64,000 bases of DNA. Origin: Parolsenella massiliensis (GTDB taxonomy: Bacteria; Actinomycetota; Coriobacteriia; Coriobacteriales; Atopobiaceae). The notes beneath the pieces were generated by a model that was given only the letters and a program-made list of their open reading frames with translations, had not been told where the DNA came from and searched no databases. The position numbers were made by a program, and so were the translations under genes. Location of the stretch: the NCBI RefSeq assembly GCF_900143685.1, contig NZ_LT671675.1:657111-721110 (forward strand), written 5' to 3'. Positions 8,516 through 19,714 of the stretch are shown here, one piece after another. Position 1 is the stretch's first letter. Each line of letters opens with the position of its first letter.

Positions 8516-9667
8516 TTAGGCCTTCTCGGCGGGGCCGAATAGCTCGATGGAGCGGGCGAGCTCGTCTCTGATCTTGATGTGCTGGGGACACGCCTGCTCG
8601 CACCTGCCGCACTTGATGCAGTCGTCCGCCGGCCTCTTGCCGTGGCGGTCCACCTGCCAGGTGCGCTCCTTCTTGGCCGTCTCGAGGTCGCCGTAGAGCG
8701 TGTGCATGTTCATGGCCGTGAACGTGCCGGAGATGCCGATCTCGTTGGGGCAGACCTTGGCGCAGTAGTTGCAGCGCGTGCAGGGGATGAGGGGGATCTT
8801 GGCGAGCTCGTGCTGAGCGCGCTCGATCGTGGCGCGCTGGGCGTCCGTGAGAGTCTCGAACGTGCGCATGTAGGAGAGGTTATCCTGCATCTGCGCCACG
8901 TCGCTCATGCCGGACAGCACGGTGATGACGCCCGGCAGGCTCGCGGCGAAGCGGATGGCCCAGCTGGCGACGCTCGAGTTGGGCTCGGCGACCTTCAGTA
9001 CGCTGGCCACCTGCTCGGGCGGGTTGGCGAGCATGCCGCCCTTGACGGGCTCCATGATGATGACGGGCTTGTGGTGCTTGCGTGCCACCTCGTAGCAGCG
9101 GCGGCTCTGCACGGCGGGGTTGTCCCAGTCGGCGTAGTTGATCTGGAGCTGCACGAACTCCATCTCCGGGTGGGCGCTCAGAAGCTCGTCGAGCTCCTCG
9201 GGCGTGGAGTGGAAGGAGAAGCCGGCGTGCCTGATGACGCCCTCGGCCTTCTTCTCGGCAATCCAGTCCCACATGCCCCACTGGTCAAAGAAGTGCGTGC
9301 GAAACTCGCCGAGGTTGTGAAGGAGGTAGAAGTCGAAGTAGCCCGCCCCTGTCTGCTTGAGGGAGGTCTCGAGCTGGGCTATGGCGTCCTCGCGGCTCTC
9401 GCAGCCAATCCAGGGCGCCGCCTTCGTGGCGAGCTGGAAGCTCTCGCGCGGGTAGCGCTCGACGAGCGCCTCGCGGATGGCGTCCTCGCTGCCCGCATAG
9501 GCCCAGGCCGTGTCGAAGTAGGTGAAGCCCGCGTCCATGAACAGGTCGACCATCTGCTTGGTCTGCTCGACGTCGATGGCCTCGCCCGCCTTGGGCAGGC
9601 GCATGAGGCCAAAGCCAAGCTTCTTGATGCCGTGGGCTCCGTCCTCGCCAATGGAATAGCTTGCCAT
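8516..9667 (-). CDS. Aldo/keto reductase with C-terminal dicluster ferredoxin domain
   Basis: A 383-residue protein. Residues ~15-270 form an AKR barrel with the tetrad residues in FDTAWAYAGSE, LATKAAPW and YLLHNLG. The C-terminal ~90 residues carry two cysteine clusters, CTRCNYCAKVCP and CIKCGRCEQACP, each able to hold a [4Fe-4S] centre. Such fusions are common in anaerobes and probably take electrons from ferredoxin. The physiological substrate is unknown. The ATG at 9667 follows GAGAGGAG. The TetR gene lies 77 bp upstream in the same direction, so it may control this gene. Confidence 0.87.
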   Translation of the reverse strand: MASYSIGEDGAHGIKKLGFGLMRLPKAGEAIDVEQTKQMVDLFMDAGFTYFDTAWAYAGSEDAIREALVERYPRESFQLATKAAPWIGCESREDAIAQLETSLKQTGAGYFDFYLLHNLGEFRTHFFDQWGMWDWIAEKKAEGVIRHAGFSFHSTPEELDELLSAHPEMEFVQLQINYADWDNPAVQSRRCYEVARKHHKPVIIMEPVKGGMLANPPEQVASVLKVAEPNSSVASWAIRFAASLPGVITVLSGMSDVAQMQDNLSYMRTFETLTDAQRATIERAQHELAKIPLIPCTRCNYCAKVCPNEIGISGTFTAMNMHTLYGDLETAKKERTWQVDRHGKRPADDCIKCGRCEQACPQHIKIRDELARSIELFGPAEKA

Positions 9668-9744
9668 GGTGCTCCTCTCGCTTGTGGGCGCGTCCCCGCG
9701 CACCCGCTTTCATATGGGAGGTGCCTGCTGTGCGCTCGCCTTCG

Positions 9745-10389
9745 CTAGCGCCTGCGGTACCACTTGATGCACATGGTGATGAAGTCTTGCATGCCGCTCG
9801 TGAAGTTCGGGCGCGTGGGCTCGACGCCCAGCTGGCGCACGGCCTGTTGCACGAGGGGGTTGTTGAGGCAGGACCCGGCGAGCCCCACCGCGTGGTGGTA
9901 GACGGTGTTGGTGAGCTCGGGCACGTCGCCGGCGCGCACGCCAAGGGCGCTTGCGAGCGTGCGGCACATGGAGTCGAGCCCGTCGTAGTAGCCGCGCTTG
10001 AAGTCCATGAGTTTCTCGAGGGAGACGTTCGTCTCGATCACGGTGTAGAGGAGGTCCCCGTAGCGAAAGTAGGTCTCGTGGGCCGTGGCGACACGTGCCC
10101 AGCAGGCCGCGAGCGTGGCGGCGTCATCGCTTGGGGCGCTTGCGAGCTCTCGGAGCAGGTCGTCCGTGTAGGCATCTCGCATGTCGCCCATGAGCAGGAG
10201 GAAGATCTCCTCCTTCGTGGTGACGTACTTGTACAGGTTTGCGCGTGACCAGCCGAGCTCGTCGGCAATCGTGGTGAGCGTGATCTGGTGATAGGGGTGC
10301 GTCTCGAACAGGCGGGCGGCGGCAGACTTGATGTCGGCCATGCGCTGTTCCTTCTGCTCGGCGCTTCTCGCGCGCACGAAATCGCTCAT
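9745..10389 (-). CDS. TetR family transcriptional regulator
   Basis: A 214-residue regulator. The N-terminal helix-turn-helix is seen in ITLTTIADELGWSRANLYKY (residues ~36-55), followed by FLLLMGDM. The C-terminal ligand domain is all helical, with a cysteine and aromatic-rich stretch. It is followed in the same direction by the aldo/keto reductase, the likely target, and lies just downstream of a LysR gene. Confidence 0.85.
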   Translation of the reverse strand: MSDFVRARSAEQKEQRMADIKSAAARLFETHPYHQITLTTIADELGWSRANLYKYVTTKEEIFLLLMGDMRDAYTDDLLRELASAPSDDAATLAACWARVATAHETYFRYGDLLYTVIETNVSLEKLMDFKRGYYDGLDSMCRTLASALGVRAGDVPELTNTVYHHAVGLAGSCLNNPLVQQAVRQLGVEPTRPNFTSGMQDFITMCIKWYRRR

Positions 10390-10422
10390 GAGACCAGCTC
10401 CCTAGAAGTGACGGTTCGTCTC

Positions 10423-11322
10423 TTATGGTACCTCAGGCGTACCCGCGCTCTGCCCGGGCGTCCCGTCGGTCCCGCAGAGAAAGTCGATGAACGCCTGCGT
10501 GAGCGCCGTGGGCCTGCGACCACGCGTCGTGGCGATGCCGATGTCCCTGTGGCGCGCGGGGCGCAAGGGACGCGTGGTGAGGTCGATGCCACAGCTCTCC
10601 ACGATGAGGCGCGGCATGACCGAGACGCCGAAGCCGCCGTTCACCATCGCGAGCGTGGAGAGGTCGTCGTTGAGCACGTAGCGGATCGTGACCTCGTGGT
10701 GGTCGAGGTCAAGCACGTTGCGGATGTCGTTGTCCGAGCCGCGCATGGGCATGATGATCGGCTCGGCGCGCACCTCGTCGAGCGTCACGGAGCCCTTGGC
10801 GGCAAGCGGGTGGCTTGGCGCGAGCACGGCGAGCATGGGGTCGTCGTACAGGTGGCGAAACTCGAGGGTGGGGGACACCGGCAGGCTGAGGAAGCCGCAA
10901 TCGATGCGGCCCTCCTCGAGTCGCGTCGTGATCTCGTCGTAGTCGCCGGTCCAGATCTCGAACTCCACGCCGGGGTGGCGGCGCTGGAACTCGCCCACGA
11001 TGCGGGGGAGCCACTTGGTGGAGACGCTCGTGAAGCTGCCGAGGCGCAGCGTTCCCTCGACGGTGCCGCGGATGGCGCCCATGGCCTGCTCGAGGGAACG
11101 CTGGGCATTCACGAGCTCGCGCATGGGGGCCAGAAGCGCCTCGCCAGCGGGTGTGAGCGCCATGCCGGAGGCGCTGCGGATGAACAGCGGAAACCCCGCC
11201 TGACGCTCGAGCTTGGCGATGGCGTGGCTCGCGCCGGTCTGCGTGTAGCCGAGCGCCGCCGCGGCCCGGGTGACGCTGCCAAGCTCGGCAACCTTGAGGA
11301 AGATGTCATAGCCGCTGCTCAT
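10423..11322 (-). CDS. LysR family transcriptional regulator
   Basis: A 299-residue LTTR. The N-terminal winged HTH reads SVTRAAAALGYTQTGASHAI (residues ~16-35); the co-inducer domain follows from residue ~90. The start at 11322 (MSSGYD) has GGGAGC upstream and matches normal LTTR length; the frame stays open for 55 more residues without a ribosome site. It is divergent from an EamA exporter, with a 5-7-5 palindrome of LTTR type in the gap, so it most likely controls that exporter and itself. Confidence 0.87.
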   Translation of the reverse strand: MSSGYDIFLKVAELGSVTRAAAALGYTQTGASHAIAKLERQAGFPLFIRSASGMALTPAGEALLAPMRELVNAQRSLEQAMGAIRGTVEGTLRLGSFTSVSTKWLPRIVGEFQRRHPGVEFEIWTGDYDEITTRLEEGRIDCGFLSLPVSPTLEFRHLYDDPMLAVLAPSHPLAAKGSVTLDEVRAEPIIMPMRGSDNDIRNVLDLDHHEVTIRYVLNDDLSTLAMVNGGFGVSVMPRLIVESCGIDLTTRPLRPARHRDIGIATTRGRRPTALTQAFIDFLCGTDGTPGQSAGTPEVP

Positions 11323-11371
11323 GGGGATGCTCCCATCGATGTCGTTGCCTTCCGCCATGGTAGTACAAACG

Positions 11372-11388
11372 TGCATGAGAACTATGCA
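11372..11388. promoter_or_regulatory. LysR-type operator candidate
   Basis: TGCAT-GAGAACT-ATGCA is a perfect 5-7-5 palindrome, the geometry of LTTR T-N11-A sites. It lies between the divergent lysR and EamA genes, just upstream of the candidate EamA promoter. Confidence 0.5.
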
Positions 11389-11398
11389 ATACAGTCTC

Positions 11399-11427
11399 TT
11401 CTTGAATGGCTCGCGCTCGCGTATACC
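11399..11427 (+). promoter_or_regulatory. Candidate promoter of EamA gene
   Basis: TTCTTG (11399-11404), 17-nt spacer, TATACC (11422-11427). The leader to the GTG start at 11508 is about 75 nt. Confidence 0.4.
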
Positions 11428-11507
11428 TAGATGCGGACAAATGCCGCCCGGAGAGCGGGCGATGGCGGGGCCGTTCGGCTCCCGCATGAGCGCAAGGGGA
11501 GCGGGAC

Positions 11508-12425
11508 GTGGAAAAGAGCGGGGCCAAGGGACTCACGAGCACGGCGGCGGACATCCTGCTTGCCGTCATCGCGTGCGCCTGGGGGAGCTCGTATCTGCTC
11601 ATGAAGGTGGGCACGGGCGCCGTGCCGCCGTTCTCGCTCATCGCCCTGCGCTTTGGCATCGCGTTTCTCGTGGTGGGGGCCATCTTCTTCCGCCGCCTGG
11701 GCAAGACGCGCCCCTCGACGCTCGCTCGCGCCGCGGTGCTCGGCCTGCTCATGTTCGCGCTGTTCGGCTTTCTCATGACCGGCATCGGCCAGACAAGCGC
11801 CTCGAACGCGGGGTTCCTCACGAGCCTGGCCGTCGTGTTTGTGCCCATCATCAACGCCGCGCTGCGTCGCCGCGCCCCCGGTGCGCGCATGACGGCGGGT
11901 GTCGCGGTGACGCTTGCCGGTATCGCCCTCTTGAGCCTCCATGGCTCGCTCACGCTGTCCTCCGGAGACGCACTGTGCGTCATGGGCTCGATTTTCTATG
12001 CCATCTTCATCGTGGCGACCGATCGCCTCTCTGCCAAGGAGGACCCGCTTCTGCTGGGCGTCTGGCAGCTGGGGTTCGCGGCGCTCTTTGGCCTTGTGGC
12101 CACGAACCTGTTCGAGGTGCCCGCCCTGCCGGCCGACCCCATCCACTGGGGCGCCGTTCTGGGCCTTGCCCTCGTGTGCAGCGCGTTTGGCTTTGTGGCA
12201 CAGCCCGTCGCACAGAGGTCCACCACGGCCGAGCATGCGGCCCTGCTGTTTGCGCTCGAGCCCGTGTCGAGCGCCGTCCTCGCGTTCGGGTTCCTCGGCG
12301 AGACGCTGAGCGCGCGAGGCATGCTTGGCGCCGTGCTCGTCGTGGCGGGCGTGCTCGTGGCGTCTGTGCCGGCGCGCCGCAGCGCCGATGTCTCCCGCCG
12401 GCGCGAGCAGGGCGTGCGCGCATAG
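11508..12425 (+). CDS. EamA/DMT family transporter
   Basis: A 305-residue inner-membrane protein with ten hydrophobic segments in two EamA repeats. The first repeat opens with WGSSYLLMKVG, the signature of the family, and FALEPVSSAVLAF marks the second. Such transporters export amino acids, metabolites or drugs. Starts with GTG behind AGGGGAG. It is divergently paired with a LysR gene, which suggests induction by the exported compound. Confidence 0.85.
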   Translation: MEKSGAKGLTSTAADILLAVIACAWGSSYLLMKVGTGAVPPFSLIALRFGIAFLVVGAIFFRRLGKTRPSTLARAAVLGLLMFALFGFLMTGIGQTSASNAGFLTSLAVVFVPIINAALRRRAPGARMTAGVAVTLAGIALLSLHGSLTLSSGDALCVMGSIFYAIFIVATDRLSAKEDPLLLGVWQLGFAALFGLVATNLFEVPALPADPIHWGAVLGLALVCSAFGFVAQPVAQRSTTAEHAALLFALEPVSSAVLAFGFLGETLSARGMLGAVLVVAGVLVASVPARRSADVSRRREQGVRA

Positions 12426-12449
12426 CCGCCTTCCTTGCTAGCTCATGAA

Positions 12450-12501
12450 AAGGGGGCCCATCCCGCAGCGACGAAAGATGCGTCGCCGGGATGGGCCCCT
12501 T
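12450..12501. terminator. Two-way terminator
   Basis: GGGGCCCATCCC pairs with GGGATGGGCCCC, enclosing a second stem (GCGACG/CGTCGC). It lies between the convergent EamA and 3-hydroxyacyl-CoA dehydrogenase genes. Confidence 0.75.
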
Positions 12502-12531
12502 CGCGCACGGGCGCGTCAGCGCGCCCGTGCG

Positions 12532-13470
12532 CTAGGCGCCGTAGAAGGTCTCGCCTGCATCGAGCATGGCCTTGAGCTTCGCGGCGATGGCCTTGTAGTT
12601 GTAGGGCAGCATCATCTTCTTGAACAGCGGATTGAGCAGCCCCGGCACGCCCTGGTACTGCATGACGATGTTGTAGGCGGTGTTGAGGCCCACGGTGTCA
12701 ATGACCTGGAAGGGGCCCTTGGGTGCGCCCGTTCCATGCGTCCAGGCAATGTCGATGCTCTTGGGGTCGGACACGCCGCCTGCCCACAGGTCCAGGCCCG
12801 AGAGCAGGAACGGCACGAGCATGGAGTTGAGGAGGTATCCGCTCTTCTCCTTGCGCACCGGCAGTGCGATCATGCGGATCTGGCCGGCGAACTCGACCAT
12901 CTCATCGAAGTGGGCAGGGTCGGTGAGCGACTGGCCCATGACCTCGGCCGTGTTGTTCTTCCAGATGGAGTTGGCGAAGTGCAGCGACAGGTACTTGTCG
13001 GGGCGTCCCGTGGCCTTGGCGAACTGGCTGGGCAGAAGCGTCGAGGAGTTCGTGGCGATGACGGTCTTGGCGGGAAGCACGGGCGCGAGCTTGGCGTAGA
13101 ACTCGTTCTTGGCCTTTGCCTCCTCGGCCATGGACTCGATGACGAGGTCGGCGTCGGCCACGGCGGCGGCGAGGTCGAGCTCAAGTTTGATGCCGTCGTG
13201 CGCGGCGCGGGCGCGTGCGAGGCAGGCCTGCTCATCGATGGGCTGGCCGGGCTCGGCGATGCCGCAGCACCAGTCGCCGGTGCCCGTCGCCATGTCGTGG
13301 ATGGCCCGCTCGTAGGTCCCAAGCAGGTGGTCGAGCTTGGGCTGCGTGCGCCCGATGCTGCCCTCGCTGCGAAGCCACACGGTGACGTCGAAGCCGCAGT
13401 AGGCGGCCTGGAACGCGATCTGGCTGCCCAGCACGCCGCCTCCGGCGACGACGACCTTCTTGAATGCCAT
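12532..13470 (-). CDS. 3-hydroxyacyl-CoA dehydrogenase
   Basis: A 312-residue NAD-dependent 3-hydroxyacyl-CoA dehydrogenase-type protein. Rossmann motif VVVAGGGVLGSQIAFQAAYC at residues ~6-25; VIESMAEE and NSSTLLPSQFA follow as in the family; LSLHFANSIWKNN replaces the common MHFFNPV. The C-terminal helical domain is present. It could serve in butyrate-type fermentation or fatty acid metabolism, but no thiolase or crotonase is adjacent in this window. The ATG at 13470 has AAGGAG upstream. Confidence 0.85.
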   Translation of the reverse strand: MAFKKVVVAGGGVLGSQIAFQAAYCGFDVTVWLRSEGSIGRTQPKLDHLLGTYERAIHDMATGTGDWCCGIAEPGQPIDEQACLARARAAHDGIKLELDLAAAVADADLVIESMAEEAKAKNEFYAKLAPVLPAKTVIATNSSTLLPSQFAKATGRPDKYLSLHFANSIWKNNTAEVMGQSLTDPAHFDEMVEFAGQIRMIALPVRKEKSGYLLNSMLVPFLLSGLDLWAGGVSDPKSIDIAWTHGTGAPKGPFQVIDTVGLNTAYNIVMQYQGVPGLLNPLFKKMMLPYNYKAIAAKLKAMLDAGETFYGA

Positions 13471-13694
13471 TGCTCACTCCTTGTGCTTATACCAGAAGAT
13501 ATACGTAGCTGCGGCGTTGAATAATGTGTCAACCATACGGGAGCGCCGCGTGGCAAAGACGGGCGCGATGGGCGAGCGGCCGAGTTTCTCGCGCGGGCGG
13601 AAGGGGGAGTGGCTCTTGGCCCAGGCCGCGGCCGTGCCCACCAGGGGACTATGATGGGTGCGTATGCACGCCCATCATTTCGAGGTGACCTCCC

Positions 13695-14570
13695 ATGTGG
13701 ATGGCGGCGGCCGTGGCGTCGGCGCTCTTTGCCGGCCTTACGTCCATCCTTGCCAAGTGCGGCATTCGCAACACGGACTCCGACGTGGCGACGGCCATAC
13801 GCACGCTCGTCGTTCTCGTGTTTGCTTGGGTCATGGCGCTCATCACCGTGCCCGACGTGCCCACGGCGCTCGGGGCCATCTCGGCGCGCTCCTACGTGTT
13901 CCTCGCGCTGTCGGGCCTGGCGACGGGCGGCAGCTGGATCTGCTACTTCAAGGCGCTGTCGGTGGGAGACGTCAACAAGGTGGTGCCCATCGACAAGTCG
14001 AGCACGGCGCTCTCCACGCTTCTGGCCATCGTGCTGTTTGGCGAGACGAGCCACTTGGCCGTGAAGCTCGTGGCCACCGTGGCGATCCTCGCGGGCACCC
14101 TCATGATGATCGAGCGCCATGAGCAGACGGGGGAGGCGGTGAGCGGGACCGGCTGGCTCGTGCCCGCCGTGCTCTCGGCGGTGTTTGCGGCCCTCACCTC
14201 GATTCTCGCCAAGGTGGGCATCGAGGGGGTCGACTCAAACCTCGCGACGGCGCTGCGCACGTGCGTCGTGCTCGTCATGGCGTGGGCAATCGTCGCCGGT
14301 CGAGGAAAGCTGCCGCTCGTGAGGCGGGCGCGTGGCCGTGAGCTGGCGTTTCTGTGCGCGTCGGGCCTGGCGACGGGCGCGAGCTGGCTGTGCTACTACT
14401 ACGCGGTGCAGACGGGGCAGGTGAGCGTCGTCGTGCAGCTCGACAAGCTGTCGATCCTGGTGTCCATCGCGTTCTCGCGCCTGGCGTTTGGCGAGCGGCT
14501 CTCGAGGCGCGCGGCGGCGGGGCTTGCCGCCATCGTGCTCGCGACGGCCGCGATGGTCGCCTGGGCGTAG
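13695..14570 (+). CDS. EamA/DMT family transporter
   Basis: A 291-residue membrane protein with two clear internal repeats: AGLTSILAKCGI...DSDVATAIRTLVV in the first half matches AALTSILAKVGI...DSNLATALRTCVV in the second, and GLATGGSWICYFKAL matches GLATGASWLCYYYAV. The near-identity of the halves is striking. Probably an exporter of small metabolites. The ATG follows GAGG. The 312-nt region after it holds only a structured repeat and no gene. Confidence 0.85.
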   Translation: MWMAAAVASALFAGLTSILAKCGIRNTDSDVATAIRTLVVLVFAWVMALITVPDVPTALGAISARSYVFLALSGLATGGSWICYFKALSVGDVNKVVPIDKSSTALSTLLAIVLFGETSHLAVKLVATVAILAGTLMMIERHEQTGEAVSGTGWLVPAVLSAVFAALTSILAKVGIEGVDSNLATALRTCVVLVMAWAIVAGRGKLPLVRRARGRELAFLCASGLATGASWLCYYYAVQTGQVSVVVQLDKLSILVSIAFSRLAFGERLSRRAAAGLAAIVLATAAMVAWA

Positions 14571-14621
14571 CAGCGCATGCACCGCTACGGGCGCGTCCGC
14601 ATGCCGACGCGAAATAATGCG

Positions 14622-14742
14622 CGAAGTGGGTATCCTCTTTCCCCATGGCCGAGTAGAAACCGATTTTGCTTCAGTTTTCCTGCGGGTTTGAGCTCACGGG
14701 AGGCAGCGTGCCCCGGACTTCCGAAAGTGGATACTCACTTCG
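14622..14742. repeat. Inverted-repeat element of ~120 bp
   Basis: The left arm 14622-14641 (CGAAGTGGGTATCCTCTTTC) and right arm 14723-14742 (GAAAGTGGATACTCACTTCG) are inverted copies with two mismatches, separated by about 80 bp. A TTTTT run follows the right arm. It may be the EamA terminator, a small mobile element or a non-coding RNA. No other gene or signal is visible in 14571-14882. Confidence 0.45.
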
Positions 14743-14882
14743 TGGGCTTTTTCTTGTAGACACTCCCGAATTTGCCATCTGCCATGCATCCTGCGAATGT
14801 CAGAGCGTTCGTGATAGGTATTTGCCCGCCATTCGCACAGGGCGTGTAATTGAGCCAGGCAAACTATGGCGAGGGGAGCCCC

Positions 14883-15592
14883 ATGGAGTGCGCGCGTCTT
14901 GGTCATTCGGGCATCGAGGTCTCGCGCCTGTGCCTCGGCGGCATGAGCTTTGGCGAGGCGAGCCCGCGCTTCCACCAGTGGACGATCGGCCTGCAGGAGA
15001 CGCGCGCTGGCAAGGCCCCCGCGCTCGGGGCGAGCGAGGCGTACGCCTACCAGCTCCATAACCTGCAGGACGTCGCCGAGCGCGAGGGGTTCACGAAGTT
15101 TACGAGCATGCAGTGCCACTACAACCTGCTCTACCGCGAGGACGAGCGCGAGATGATCCCCGTGTGCCGCCAGTTCGACATGGCGCTCATGCCCTACAGC
15201 CCCATGGCGAGCGGCCACCTGTGCCGCCCCACGTGGGACACGGACTCCAAGCGCTCCGAGACGGACTCCACCATGGTGAACAAATACGGCGGCGCTCGCG
15301 AGGAGGACCTTCCCATCATCGCGTGCGCCGCCGAGGTGGCGGCCCGCCACGAGGTGCCCATGGCCCGCGTGGCACTCGCGTGGCACTGGGCCAGGGCGTC
15401 GAGTCGCCCATCGTGGGCTGCTCCACCTCAGAGCGCGTCGACGACGCCGTGGCGGCCCTGGACGTTGCGCTCACGGCCGATGAGCTCGACTATCTCAAGG
15501 AACCCTATCGCGCCCACGAGCTCGTGGGGCCAAAGCCGCGCCCGGGCGAGAAGCCGCTCGCGGGCACCACGAAGGTGAATCTCACCAAGTAG
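14883..15592 (+). pseudogene. Aldo/keto reductase remnant
   Basis: The N-terminus (MECARLGHSGIEVSRLCLGG, MSFGEASPRFHQWTI) is that of a normal AKR. After residue ~40 the sequence jumps to AGKAPALGASEAYAYQLHNL, which in full-length relatives lies over 100 residues further on. The segment with the catalytic Asp, Tyr and Lys is gone. Near 15390 a further frameshift is needed to continue into GVESPIVGCSTSERVDDAVA. A ribosome site (GGGGAG) and ATG at 14883 remain. An internal deletion plus frameshift make activity very unlikely. Confidence 0.8.
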
Positions 15593-15599
15593 CGACGGG

Positions 15600-15626
15600 G
15601 GCGGGGCCGCGACGCGTGGCCCCGCC
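15600..15626. terminator. Two-way terminator
   Basis: GGCGGGGCC and GGCCCCGCC form a perfect 9-bp stem with a 9-nt loop, between the AKR remnant and the convergent MATE gene. Confidence 0.65.
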
Positions 15627-15646
15627 TTGGCTTTATCCAGCCGTCC

Positions 15647-17020
15647 CTAGGCGTTTTGCGTGGCGTAGATCCTGCTCGGCCGGATGACCATGAGGGCCAC
15701 GAATACCAGCAGCGTGGTGCAGCCAAGGCTGATGGGATAGATGGCCAGCAGCGTGAGGAACGTCGGCGAGGCGGGGAACACCACGCTCACCCAGAAGAAG
15801 CGCCAGCCACAGACGCTGAGCGCCGTGATGAGCGCCGGGGGCAGCGAGATGCCAAACCCTCGCAGGTAGCCGCTCATGTTCTCGTAGGCCATGCTGAACA
15901 TGTAGGACGGGAACAGGATGCAGATGCGCAGGTACCCAAGCTCGACGACGGCTGGGTCGGGGTTGAACGCCGCCACGATCTGGCGTCCGAGCCCCAGCAG
16001 GATGGCGAGCATGACGAGCTCGGCCACCTCGGCCTCCACGAGCGACACGAGAAGGACGCGCTTGCAGCGCCCCACGTTGGACGCGCCGAAGTTCTGGCCC
16101 ACGAAGGTGGTGCACGCCTGGCTGAACGAGTTCAGGAGGCTGTAGACCACGTACTCGAGCGAGATCACGGCCGAGCTCGCCGCCATGACCTCGGTCCCCA
16201 GGCTGTTGATGCAGGCCTGGATCACGATGTTGGCAAGCGAGAACACGGCGCTCTGCAGACCGGCGGGAAGGCCGATCCTCACCACGCGCGCGAGCACCGC
16301 CCGGTCTATGCTGAGCTCGCGCGGGTTCAGGCGGATCGGCGAGTCGATGCGCGTGAGCCGGACGAACAGGACGGCCGCGCTCACCGTGTAGCTGATCGCC
16401 GTTGCGGCCGCGGCCCCTACCACGCCCCAGCCCATAACGGGTATGAACAGCCACACGAGCGCGACGTTGATGAGCGAGGAGAGCGCGAGCGCTTGGAGCG
16501 GCATCTTGGTGATGCCGACGCTCCTGAAGATGGCTGCCTCGAAGTTGTAGAGCAGGATGGAGGGCATGCCCAGCAGGTAGACGCGCAGGAAGGCGAGGGC
16601 CTGGTCAAAGTTCTCGGCGGGGACGCTCAGGAGGTGGAGCAGCGGCGCAGCCGCAAGCTCGCCCACAACGGTGACGATGACGCCCGCCGCGGCGAAGGCG
16701 ACGGAGCTGTGGACCGCCTTGTGGATGGTCCGCTCGTCGCCCGACCCGATGGCGTTGGCGATGACGACGTTGGTGCCGAGCGCGATGCCGATGAAGAGGT
16801 TCAGCAGCAGGCTCGTGATGGGCGTGTTTGACCCGACGGCCGCCATCGCGGCGGGCCCCGCGTCACCGGAGAGGTGCCCCACCATCATCGTGTCGATGAG
16901 CGAGCTCATCTGCTCAAGGATGCCGGTGGCGGCGACGGGCAGCGCAAAGGCGGGAATCGACTTCCACAGCGACCCCGAGAGCATGTCGAGTCCTCGCTTG
17001 TCCTGCGCTTCCTTGCCCAT
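15647..17020 (-). CDS. MATE family efflux transporter
   Basis: A 457-residue integral membrane protein with twelve hydrophobic segments in two related halves. Typical MATE features include SIPAFALPVAATGILEQMSS at the N-terminus, DTMMVGHLSG, IANAIGSGDE and, in the second half, ACTTFVGQNFGASN. The family uses Na+ or H+ gradients to export drugs or metabolites. The ATG at 17020 has GAAGAGGA upstream; the open frame beyond it has no ribosome site. Confidence 0.9.
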   Translation of the reverse strand: MGKEAQDKRGLDMLSGSLWKSIPAFALPVAATGILEQMSSLIDTMMVGHLSGDAGPAAMAAVGSNTPITSLLLNLFIGIALGTNVVIANAIGSGDERTIHKAVHSSVAFAAAGVIVTVVGELAAAPLLHLLSVPAENFDQALAFLRVYLLGMPSILLYNFEAAIFRSVGITKMPLQALALSSLINVALVWLFIPVMGWGVVGAAAATAISYTVSAAVLFVRLTRIDSPIRLNPRELSIDRAVLARVVRIGLPAGLQSAVFSLANIVIQACINSLGTEVMAASSAVISLEYVVYSLLNSFSQACTTFVGQNFGASNVGRCKRVLLVSLVEAEVAELVMLAILLGLGRQIVAAFNPDPAVVELGYLRICILFPSYMFSMAYENMSGYLRGFGISLPPALITALSVCGWRFFWVSVVFPASPTFLTLLAIYPISLGCTTLLVFVALMVIRPSRIYATQNA

Positions 17021-17205
17021 ATGTCCTCTTCTTCCGGCACCGTCAGCCCCTAGAGAGTTTAGTGACGCAGCGTCAGCAAGGTGAGCGCGGCCCCAATCGT
17101 TCATCGTTTTGACGCATAGGGGAGCGACGGGGCGGCCCTGTGGGGCATCGTCTCGGGGCGTTATAGTCTTTGTCCGAGAAGGCCTGCCGAGAGGAACGAT
17201 GACCC

Positions 17206-19701
<2,496 letters not shown>

Positions 19702-19714
19702 CGCGGGTACGGCG

